DNA of 22,500 nucleotides from Chromera velia. Its lineage: Eukaryota > Sar > Chromeraceae. The position numbers were made by a program, and so were the translations under genes. Shown in pieces: positions 1 through 8,895 of the stretch. Numbering within the stretch: position 1 is the stretch's first letter; each line of letters opens with the position of its first letter. The notes under the pieces were generated by a model that saw nothing but the letters and a program-made list of their open reading frames with translations, made no database searches and had not been told where the DNA came from. The DNA lies in NCBI GenBank assembly GCA_018398765.1, contig JAHBMJ010005110.1:1-22500 (forward strand). The letters run 5' to 3'.

Positions 1-37
<37 letters not shown>

Positions 38-62
38 ATGACACTGTGTGTCTGTATATATG

Positions 63-101
<39 letters not shown>

Positions 102-300
102 ATGTGTGTGTGTGTGTGTGTGTATATATACGTTTATGTGTGTGTGTGTATGTGTGTGTGTGTGTGTGTGTATATATACGTTTATGTGTGTGTGTGTATG
201 TGTGTGTGTGTGTGTGTGTGCATATATATGTATGTGTGTGCGTGTGTGTGTGTATGTGTCTAGGTATATGTGTGTATGTATATATGTGTGTCCGTACACG
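1..300. repeat. (TG)n/(TA)n compound microsatellite
   Basis: The first 300 bases are almost entirely alternating TG and TA dinucleotides with short interruptions. A higher-order unit of about 48 bases, marked by TATATATACGTTTATG, occurs twice in tandem (the TATATATACG cores lie at 123-132 and 171-180). Open frames across it encode only Cys-Val and Tyr-Ile runs and are artefacts. The array begins at or before the window edge. Confidence 0.97.
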
Positions 301-766
301 TATGTGCTACACTGAGTGAAACGCAGGCAGGGGTTGCCATGCAGGTCTGGCACCGGTCTGCTCAGGCTGTCTAAGAAACGAGGATGTTCACTGCAGTAAA
401 ATAGAATTAAATGTTTGAATACTAATATATGTGTTCTTTCTATTTTTTGTCCGCTTCATACCACTTTATAGGATAGAAGCTGCGACATGCTGCGTCACAT
501 GAATAGCTAGGTTTTAGCAAAAATTCCAGTAAAAATTTTAGAAATGGTCTAGAAAATGGTTTAATCTTCTCTAAAATATTTTAAGAATGGGCTATACGGT
601 CTACGTCTAACACTGGCAGATAGTGTACGATTTATTTAGTTCACTGAGTTCAGATAAACAAAGATGTACTTTTAATGGTTGTGATATTCTCAATTTCTCG
701 TTCAGAGCGTTGTCCACTTGTTTATACAAAGACTTGTAGCATTAAAGTCGCTTAGTAATTACATCT
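301..766. other. AT-rich non-coding stretch downstream of the hydantoinase-like gene
   Basis: There is no open frame of note here. The base composition is clearly more AT-rich than the neighbouring coding region. Because the gene at 767-4135 runs leftward, this stretch should hold its 3' untranslated region and polyadenylation site. I could not identify a convincing poly(A) signal. Confidence 0.6.
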
Positions 767-3700
767 TCAGCGTTTTTTTTTTTTTTCAACGCTGAACTCG
801 TCGAAGACTGAAAACGACTCGCGCGCTCTCGGAAAAGAGTCTGGATGTTCACAGACGCTGCACCACGTGTCTTGATCAAATCCAAAAGCTGATGGTCCAA
901 CCGCCTGCAACGCCTCTTCCGTCTCCATCGCCTGCGGTGAGCACAGACAAAGAACGGACCCTCGAGTCCCTGGATGCACACGCTCAGTGGTGTGAGGGAG
1001 GCCCGTGCGGGAGTCGACAAAGGCAAGCAGATCGGGAGTTATGCCCAACGTTTTGCCCGCACATTTCGCAGTGTCTCCTCCACCCCTCAGGGCCTCCTCT
1101 AGCTCCTCAGAGGGATGCAACTCCCTCAAACGTACAAACTCGTTTTGCGCAATCAACTCAAACTTCCTTTCCTTCCCCTCTAGCTCTTGCAGGGCCACCA
1201 CACGAATCGTGAATCTGGCCGTGTCCTTGGGAACCACACTGAGCACTTTTGCCTTCTCAACCAACACCCTCCCCCCTGTGCATTTGACAATTGCTTCGGC
1301 AGGGGAGTGGTCAAAGAAATCATCCTTTCCTTTCTGATCTTCAACGCCCCCTCCGCCTTGGGGCTTACCTGCAGAGCGAACAACAGCCCGGCCTATCTGC
1401 CAACACAGGGATATGGTCCGAGGGACGGTCTTCCTGACTAGATCAGCTCCCCGCAATGCAGGCAGACAGATCATTTGGAACCCCCCCATCTTCCCAATGT
1501 CCTTCCCGAGCGCAATTTCGAGCATCTCACCCGCCCCCATCCCCAGCTTCTCCCCCTTTCCTTTCTTCAGAAATGAACGAACGCGGTCCTCCACCTCCTC
1601 TTCCGTGTCCAAACGGACCACACACTTGTCGTCATGCCTCCACCTGAAATTTGCGGCCCCGCAAGGAGCCAACGGGTGCCCAAGGATGCAGGGCAGCCAG
1701 TGACCGATGCGAGGAAACGCCCTTCCCATTCCGTCGCAATCAAGCACCGGCTTACCGGCAAGTGCGGCTATGACCATCGGCTCTATCGAATTCAACCCTC
1801 CAATCTCCGCACATGCAACCCCTTTATACTCTTCCATCGACCCCAACAGCCCCTCGCCCTCTGTACCCGAGACTGAAGTTTCCATCTCCACATCCGGACT
1901 TCCGAAATAGGCGGGATTCACAAACAGACTCTCTGAGTGCTCTGGACCCTCAAACCTCTCACGGGGAGCCACGCAGATCTTCCTGCCTCCCCTCAGAGTT
2001 GCCAGTGCTCTGAGCTTTCCGTGATACGGATCTCCACCCCCCCCACTTCCGAGTACCCCCGCCCCGATTGCAATGAACTCTATGTCTCTCTCTGAAACCA
2101 CCCACTCTCCCTTCTGGTTGAATCGAACAGGCCGCTCGGCCTCCTTGTACAGCTGCTGGAGGGCCTGCACACTTTGGTCTTCTGCTAGAGAGTCTGAGGG
2201 AGACTTCATCATCTCACCAACCGACTGAGAATTGGGAGTACCGGAAACAATCACCTCTTCCTCTGCCGGCAACAAATGCTCTGCCCCCTGTCTATGTCTT
2301 TCCCCACCACTCCCCTTTAAAATCAAAGAACTGAGCATCAGCCTGCCTGCCATTCGCACACTGAGACGAACAGTCCCATTGTTCAAGTAGGCAAGTTTTC
2401 TCTCATCAAACCTGACCTCCCTCACAGACAAAGGATCTGCGTGACGCTTCTCAACAGCAAGCGAGCGCACTTTGTTTCCGATCTGCTCACGCAACTCTGC
2501 CCGTTTACTCCCTGTGTAATTCTCAACCGACGTATCAAGGGACGCACTCACCGAGAGCATCGTTGCCCCAAACGCATTCGCGACTGCGTAGTGTTCAGGA
2601 ACAATCACTCTCCCGATTCCCTCAGGAAGTCGGCAGTCGAGGTCCCCTGCCTCAATCAGACAGGTGCCCCCCCCCACCAACACGAGATCATAAACCCTCA
2701 TCCTCCTCCCCTCCTCTATCTCCTCGCTATCTCGAGGATGCACAGCGTCGATCCCACTCAGCATACGCTGAAGCATCTGCTCGTATCCCGCCACAACGTC
2801 CTCCTCGGACACGCGCTCCAAAAGAAGGTCAGGTTCATACCTTCCCCCCCCCCCTCCCTGCAACCATTCTGGGATCGGCTCTCTTCGACGGAGCTTTCGG
2901 GCAATCATCAAATCAGTCGTTGTGCATGTGTTGCCTCCATACACGATCGCCTCTGAGGAAAGTCGCAGAGCCACGCTCGTCGAGAGCAGCCTTTTTGTGG
3001 TCAGGTCAAACACCGTGCCTGTCCCGAGAGAAAAACTGAACACCTCTGGCACGTGCAGGTTCGTCACCACTCCCCCCAACTCTGCAGTTCCAACTCTCTC
3101 CCGTGGCTCCAGGTCAGTCACCACCCCCACGTCCGTCGTTGTGCCTCCAATGTCCTGCACAATCACATGCCGAGCGGAGGGATGCACCATCGAGGCCCCC
3201 CCTCGCATGCTGTTGGTGCCTCCACTCGAAAAACAAAAAATCGGATACTCACACGCCTGCTCAGTCTGACACACAGTGCCGTCATTGCATGTCAGAAGGA
3301 GCTCTGCATTTGGAAAATCGCAACGATCGCGAATGGCCGTCTCAAAGGCGGAGAGGGTTCGCAATGCGAGGGGCCTCAGACTAGCGTTGAGGATCCCCCC
3401 ATTCTCCCTCTCTAGTATTCCATGGGGGCCTATCTGATGCCCGAGGGTCACACGGGCAGAGGGAACGGCCTCTCGTATCCATTCTCCGACTGTGTGCTCC
3501 TGCGAAGGGTTCAGGGAGTCAACAAAAACGCCCGTCACAGCAAAATTGTTTACACCCCGGGAAGCCATTTCAGTTGCGTATTCAAAAATCTCCTCTCTAC
3601 AAAGCTGTCCCTTCTGCGTCTCTGCCTGCCCCCCTTCCGAGTCCTCTGGGTCATGCGCCTCCCCCAAGACCCCCAGGGGTGTTCGTTTGTCAAACTGGAA

Positions 3701-4135
3701 CCCCCCCTCTGCAAACAGGGCGCCTCTCTGCACCTGCTTTCCATTGCACTTCAACGTGAACGTGCATGCGTCAGAGCACTCCACGACTTTTCGAATCTCA
3801 GGATGCCACCCAGAGAAGGGGGGGGTGGCGTGAGAGGTCAGACCACACAGACGGACGACTCCCACCGGAAGAAGTCCCCGTCTCTGCAGCACTGCGTTGA
3901 GGAAGTGAGTCGTCCCCACCGCAACGCACCGAATAGAACCGCGGTCAAAATCAGGGCCCAATTTTGCCACTGCACCTGACACGCAGTCGGCCACTCCAGT
4001 GATGACGTCAGGGGATGCAGGGCTCTTGTGTGCAGAGAGCGGGCGCGTCTCTGTGGAGGGATCGGACAACCAGGGCACAACCATTGCGTCGCAGTTGGTC
4101 CCGCCAACGTCCACTCCTATGACCGTGACATCCAT
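767..4135 (-). CDS. Hydantoinase/5-oxoprolinase-type ATPase fused to a DUF917 domain
   Basis: This is a single uninterrupted frame of 1122 residues. The N-terminal half is a hydantoinase/oxoprolinase A-type ATPase: DVGGTNCD at residues 9-16, VGTTHFLNAVLQR at 73-85, ENGGILNASL at 244-253, SGGTNSMRGGA at 304-314, DIGGTTTDVG at 328-337 and VGGGTCL at 487-493. The C-terminal half is DUF917 (S-methyl thiohydantoin desulfurase-like): FIAIGAGVLGSGGGGDP at 687-703 and the hallmark VLDCDGMGRAFP at 797-808. Members of these families open or modify hydantoin, oxoproline or thiohydantoin rings; the actual substrate here cannot be told. The ATG at 4135 was chosen because it opens directly onto the nucleotide-binding motif and has A at -3 and G at +4. 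In-frame ATGs at 4147 and 4195 are alternatives. No targeting peptide is evident from this start, so it is probably cytosolic. The C-terminus is a short Lys run encoded by a 14-base homopolymer. The lack of introns contrasts with the neighbouring gene. Confidence 0.9.
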   Translation of the reverse strand: MDVTVIGVDVGGTNCDAMVVPWLSDPSTETRPLSAHKSPASPDVITGVADCVSGAVAKLGPDFDRGSIRCVAVGTTHFLNAVLQRRGLLPVGVVRLCGLTSHATPPFSGWHPEIRKVVECSDACTFTLKCNGKQVQRGALFAEGGFQFDKRTPLGVLGEAHDPEDSEGGQAETQKGQLCREEIFEYATEMASRGVNNFAVTGVFVDSLNPSQEHTVGEWIREAVPSARVTLGHQIGPHGILERENGGILNASLRPLALRTLSAFETAIRDRCDFPNAELLLTCNDGTVCQTEQACEYPIFCFSSGGTNSMRGGASMVHPSARHVIVQDIGGTTTDVGVVTDLEPRERVGTAELGGVVTNLHVPEVFSFSLGTGTVFDLTTKRLLSTSVALRLSSEAIVYGGNTCTTTDLMIARKLRRREPIPEWLQGGGGGRYEPDLLLERVSEEDVVAGYEQMLQRMLSGIDAVHPRDSEEIEEGRRMRVYDLVLVGGGTCLIEAGDLDCRLPEGIGRVIVPEHYAVANAFGATMLSVSASLDTSVENYTGSKRAELREQIGNKVRSLAVEKRHADPLSVREVRFDERKLAYLNNGTVRLSVRMAGRLMLSSLILKGSGGERHRQGAEHLLPAEEEVIVSGTPNSQSVGEMMKSPSDSLAEDQSVQALQQLYKEAERPVRFNQKGEWVVSERDIEFIAIGAGVLGSGGGGDPYHGKLRALATLRGGRKICVAPRERFEGPEHSESLFVNPAYFGSPDVEMETSVSGTEGEGLLGSMEEYKGVACAEIGGLNSIEPMVIAALAGKPVLDCDGMGRAFPRIGHWLPCILGHPLAPCGAANFRWRHDDKCVVRLDTEEEVEDRVRSFLKKGKGEKLGMGAGEMLEIALGKDIGKMGGFQMICLPALRGADLVRKTVPRTISLCWQIGRAVVRSAGKPQGGGGVEDQKGKDDFFDHSPAEAIVKCTGGRVLVEKAKVLSVVPKDTARFTIRVVALQELEGKERKFELIAQNEFVRLRELHPSEELEEALRGGGDTAKCAGKTLGITPDLLAFVDSRTGLPHTTERVHPGTRGSVLCLCSPQAMETEEALQAVGPSAFGFDQDTWCSVCEHPDSFPRARESFSVFDEFSVEKKKKR

Positions 4136-4913
4136 TTTCGGTCCCATTCTTGGATCACCTATCTGCTGCTGAGTGCTACGCTCTTCTCGCACCATGCAAT
4201 TTTCTCTCAAACGGTCAGCGGAAGCTTCTGTAGGACGGCATCGATAAATTGACTGCCGTCTCCTTTCCTCCAATCAAGTACTGTCCTGCATGAGCAGGAT
4301 ACATCCCGTCGGCTGCTGAAAGTCAGAAAGCAGGAAGGAACAGCATATATACGCACACACATGTGTCTGGGAATATAGCTATCAACCCGATCACAGTCCA
4401 TGCCAGCTAGTCTGTTGTGTTGCCCGGCGGAGACAAAAGGAGACGGGAGGACGAGCTAGACATGCATTGACATTCTCGGACGATTCTTTTTTTGCGACGA
4501 AATTTGCGTCAGGGGTGACAAGACAACCTGCAGGGGCGTTGCTATACGTCACTCCTCTTTTCGCGCGCTTGCGCGTCTTGGCCCGTCTACGTACGCGTAT
4601 ATACGCGTTCGTTTGTGATCATTTGGAATCGATCTCGATCTGCCAAAGTTCGAATGCTTTAATTGTTAGGGAGCCCTATAGCTTCAGAAAGGCGGAGCAG
4701 CAAACAACTGCCACAAACAATTACCGACGAACACCGATCTTCTTTCTCTTGCTACAATTACAAGCGTTTTTTCTGAACAGGAGCTGTTTTTACGAACGAA
4801 TAATAAAATCTTTTGGATCAACGGTGGCATCCGAAATACCCGCTGCCACTTCTTGTAGTACTCTGACAGTCTCACAAGCCTTGCAGGTGTCAGCTTGAGA
4901 GAATTCCAGGGTC
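4136..4913. promoter_or_regulatory. Divergent intergenic region, shared promoter candidate
   Basis: These 778 bases separate the start codons of two genes transcribed away from each other, so both promoters and 5' untranslated regions must lie here. TATATA-type sequences occur near 4347 (GCATATATACGC) and 4597. The central part is rich in CG steps (GCGCGCTTGCGCG near 4563, then ACGCGTATATACGCGT). No transcription start can be fixed from sequence alone. The dehydrogenase frame is closed by a stop at 4896-4898, shortly before its ATG. Confidence 0.6.
4593..4608. promoter_or_regulatory. Perfect 16-base palindrome ACGCGTATATACGCGT
   Basis: The 16 bases are identical to their own reverse complement: two ACGCGT half-sites flank a TATA core. 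The palindrome lies about 305 bases before the dehydrogenase ATG and about 460 bases before the hydantoinase-like ATG. A symmetric site between divergent genes would suit a dimeric regulator acting on both. That function is inferred; only the symmetry is seen. Confidence 0.45.
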
Positions 4914-7900
4914 ATGATTCCCCTGGCACAAGCAGCGGGGTCCCAACTGCTGCGAGTGGGGAGTCGCGTCGCTCCCCGGTCTCTTGCATGTTTGGTTGTT
5001 CCCTTGCGTCGTCTTTCTGTCTCTTCTTTCCTCTGCTCTGACGGTAATGCGAAGCCGGTGCGGATTGACAGAGCCGTCGGGCACTTTGGCGACTCACAAA
5101 CGCTTTCGCAAATCACCCCTGACCCTCGACCCATGCACGAGAGGTACCAGAGTCAATTCGAAAAGGTCAAAAGGATTCTGAAGGAGACTGACCTCTTCTC
5201 CAAGGCGGTCATTGATGAGGAGACACACGAGTACTACTCCAACCTGGGCCTGAACGAGTACTACTTCCAGACCTCCTCCCCTCAAATGATTGCCACAAAC
5301 CTCCAGGTCAGTCGGAACGCGAAACACCAGATCCCCCATGCATCCAGACCAACTTGATCTCCCTCCATGCCTTCAATTGTGATTCTCGATATTTCCCCCT
5401 TCCCCGATACACCCCGTCCCTCAAGCCCGATCAACCAGTTGCTGGCTAACATCTGAAAAGGGTTGATCAGTGCGTCGTTGATTCACTCACCGACGCGGTG
5501 CCTTTTTTCCTTCAGCTGTCCTACTGTCATCTAATAACCCTTGCTGCGACCTATATAAGAACTGCCTCTTCCTCTCTTCTTTCGCACTTGCGTGACATTC
5601 TGGAAGGACTTACCTCCCAAGTATTCCCATTCTGTATGCCGACCTCCAGATCCGGCAGCCATCGCGTTTCAGGGATATGCACGGTGAATGGATGAAAATG
5701 TCGTTGAAGTTTCTTCAGGGAGCGCTTGCATCTAGAGGTTCTGCAACAGGCAATTGCAACACCATCATCTCTCCGTGGATTCAGCTTATTAACGCATATA
5801 TGAAAACAAACTCAGTGCCACCTAGCACACAAAAACTGGTGCAAACATCCGCATTTACTGAAAGTCTGCACTCGTTCGTGTGGTGATTCCAACGTGTGTG
5901 TGTGCAGTGTGTGATCGCCGCGAAGCTCCTGAACGTGGCCTCGAAGAACGATCTCTTCCCGGTGATCCGCTCGGAGACGGCGGACGAGGTCTTCTGGATG
6001 TGCCAGAGCTCCCTTCTCCACCGGAAGCAGTCCCAGAACTACGTCGTGGAGAGGGAGCTCGAGAAGGAGTACCTCGGCATTTCGGGAGACGGCCTTCCTT
6101 GGAGAATGCAGTGCTACAGGTGGGGGGGGGGGCAGTTCCGTGGGAGAGGTGAAGGAGGACGCAGGAAAGAAAAGACAGGGATCATGGATTCGCGTATAAA
6201 GAACGCAGGAAGGTAAAGACGGGCCTCGAGGCATACGGTCTGGCTGTCTCTCCCCCATTCTTTCTCCGTGTGTGTGCGTGTGTGCGCGCGCGCGGGTCAA
6301 CGATGTTCTCCATCGTTGCGTCCTCATCTGGGTTGTGTTTTTGGTTGTTTCGACCCACTATGCAGTTCTGCAGCGTGCATTTACTTCTGTTGCTGCACTG
6401 TTTGTGTGTGTGCGCGCAGATCTACAGGGTGCATCTTCGATGAAGGCAAGGGGAGGTCGGAGCGCCTGAGGACCTACTTTCTTCAGAAACCCGAGTGGCC
6501 TGTTGATCCTTCGGAGGTTTGTCTTCTTCTTTTCTTTTTTTTCTTTTTGACTTCTTCTCCGTCTGCAGATCAGAGAAATCATAAACAGGGTCCTGTTCAG
6601 AGAGTCCCCCGACTTTCCAAAGCAATCTGTGAACAGAGAAAGAGGCAAACGGGAGTGACATTAAGTCGGGTTGTTCAAAATAATCACATGCATCTGTGTG
6701 AAGAGAAGGCTGAGGCTATGAAGACAACCTCATTACCACTTGATCGCCGAGATCAAATTAAATTGAAAGGAGAATCGACCCTCTGGGATCTCTGCTCTTG
6801 GGTCGCCTTCTTTCTTCCCTCTCCCTCTCACTCTTTCCCCGATCAAAGGGGAAACACAGAGAGAGGAGAGGGTTCATGTGGACTTGTCGGGAAGGACCGA
6901 GCCCAACCTTGAAATCAAGATTTCTTTATTTCTGACTGATAGATTTAAAAAAACACAGGACACTCCCTTAACTGACTTTCTCCTAGACTGGCAGAAAGAC
7001 TTCATGTGCATTTGTGTAAAGGAAAAGAGAGAGGACCCCTTCATGAAATAGCTAGGACGAAGAGAAATTTGTCGCGAAAGACTTTTATTGTGCCCCTTCA
7101 TTCCCGGTCTTTTCGCTGCACTTCTCGTCTTCCCACAAAAAGCACCCCAGGGACCGGAGTTACCTTTGCTTTCTGTGTCATCCCTTCCTCTTCCCACTCT
7201 GCTTGCACTACCACCCTCGCCCCCTTTGCACTTTCCGCATCTCCAGGTGAGTCCCTACGAGACTTCGTACGAGAAGGTAGCGGATGTGTACTTCGAAGCC
7301 AACAAAAGGGGAACGGCAACGGAGAGAATCTACACGAAACTCAACGCACAAGTCTGCTCAGACCTCACGGGACTCCAACTCTTTACCCATATCGTCAGTC
7401 AGTCTATCAGGCAGTTAGTTGCGTGAGGACAGGGCATGTAAGCATGCATGCGTGTGCACGGAGAGACGCAACGAGTGCGGCCGCGTTTTTGTCTGCCTGC
7501 ATTCTCGCACAGTTCCTGCCGTCCCCATCGTTCGTGCGTGCATCCATCCGTCTTTATACAAACCCACGTAATCGCCCGACTTGTTGCTTCGTTTCGCCTC
7601 GTCTACGCTTCAATGCATCCCGTTTTGTTTGGGTTTTCCTTCCAGACCATTCACTTTTCCTTCCATCTCTCCCTCTCTCTGTCCCCCCGTCTTCTTGGTC
7701 GTTTTATTTTTTTAAATGTTTTCTTTTGTCATTTTATTTCTTTGATTGTTTGTTTTCTTTCAGGAACCTCGGGGTGGAGGTTTCCGTCTCGATCTCGCGT
7801 TTCGTCGTTCTCCCTTCTCTCGCGAGTTCTTCTCGACAGTAGGGGACACGATCTCCATGTGGGGATTCTTCTCTCAGAGAAAGTGAGTCAAGTTGTAAGG

Positions 7901-7993
7901 ATGGGATTCGGGGAACAGATGATTTTTTTTTTCCGCCTTCTCCGCTATGAACCTGAAGGCGTGCATGTCGATGCTGAAACATAAGCTTTCCCT

Positions 7994-8042
<49 letters not shown>

Positions 8043-8832
8043 GTCTCTGTCCGAAGAAATATAAAGGAGGACAAAAGGAGAACACGAATAAAGTGTCTAC
8101 CTGTCGCTGTCCCGTTGCAGATATGTTGAACCCCTCGCCAATGGGGTCACGATGACGACCTTCTTTCTGGAAGAACTTCCGGCAGGCAAGTCAACTGTCT
8201 TCTCTTTTTTGTCTGTTCCTTCCTTGGGGTGGACGCAGAGGGAGAGGGGAGACGGGCGGGCTAATGGCAAGGATGTTTCTCGTGTTTCTCTATATCTGCC
8301 TGCATTCCTGGCCGTTCAAATTAGTCATTTCCCCTTTCTGTCTGCTTCTGCCTTGTGCAAGCTTGTGAAAAGTCGTGCTTTCGTGTGCAAACATCTGGAG
8401 TGACCATGACTCTGTCCCTGCGTGTGTTTGCGTGCGTGTGTGTGCAGATGACGAGCCCCATGAGTTTGCAGACGTGAGGCAAATCGAAATGACGAAAAGG
8501 TTGGTCACCAAAAAGTGGGGAAACATGTTGAAGGTGAATGGTGTTTAGTGAGAATCCTTCCCCATCCCTTCCCCTCGTTCCCTCTCTTCCACTCCATCTC
8601 TTTTTTTCTTTTTTTTGGTCCCTGCGATTCAGACTCGCTATCTCCGCTCCGTTCGGGCATGCCCGTCTACTGCGCTCATGTGGCTGAGTCACGTATGTGT
8701 GTGTGTGCATGGATGCAGAGTGGAGAGGCTCGTGAAGGCCATCCAAATGCAGTTCCTCCTCCCACGATCTGACTACACAGAGATGGCACAGGTCTGCAGG
8801 CATGTAATACAGCTCTGTCTCTCTTCAGTGGG

Positions 8833-8895
<63 letters not shown>

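Noticed and set aside
119-227. Possible CRISPR-like or minisatellite array
   Set aside because: Only two copies of a 48-base unit made of dinucleotides; there are no unique spacers.
2441-3979. Several 100-185-codon plus-strand frames
   Set aside because: They are antisense shadows of the strongly supported hydantoinase-DUF917 gene.
4195-4273. Longer N-terminus of the hydantoinase-like protein
   Set aside because: The farthest codon (4273) is TTG, not ATG. The ATG at 4195 has a poorer context, and family members begin just before the DVGGT motif.
5551-5560. TATATAAG in intron 1 as an internal promoter
   Set aside because: A single short match in a long intron; exon 1 with its targeting peptide clearly belongs to the gene.
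7006-7842. 278-codon plus-strand frame
   Set aside because: It overlaps exons 4 and 5 in the wrong frame and runs through introns rich in pyrimidine; the residues look random.
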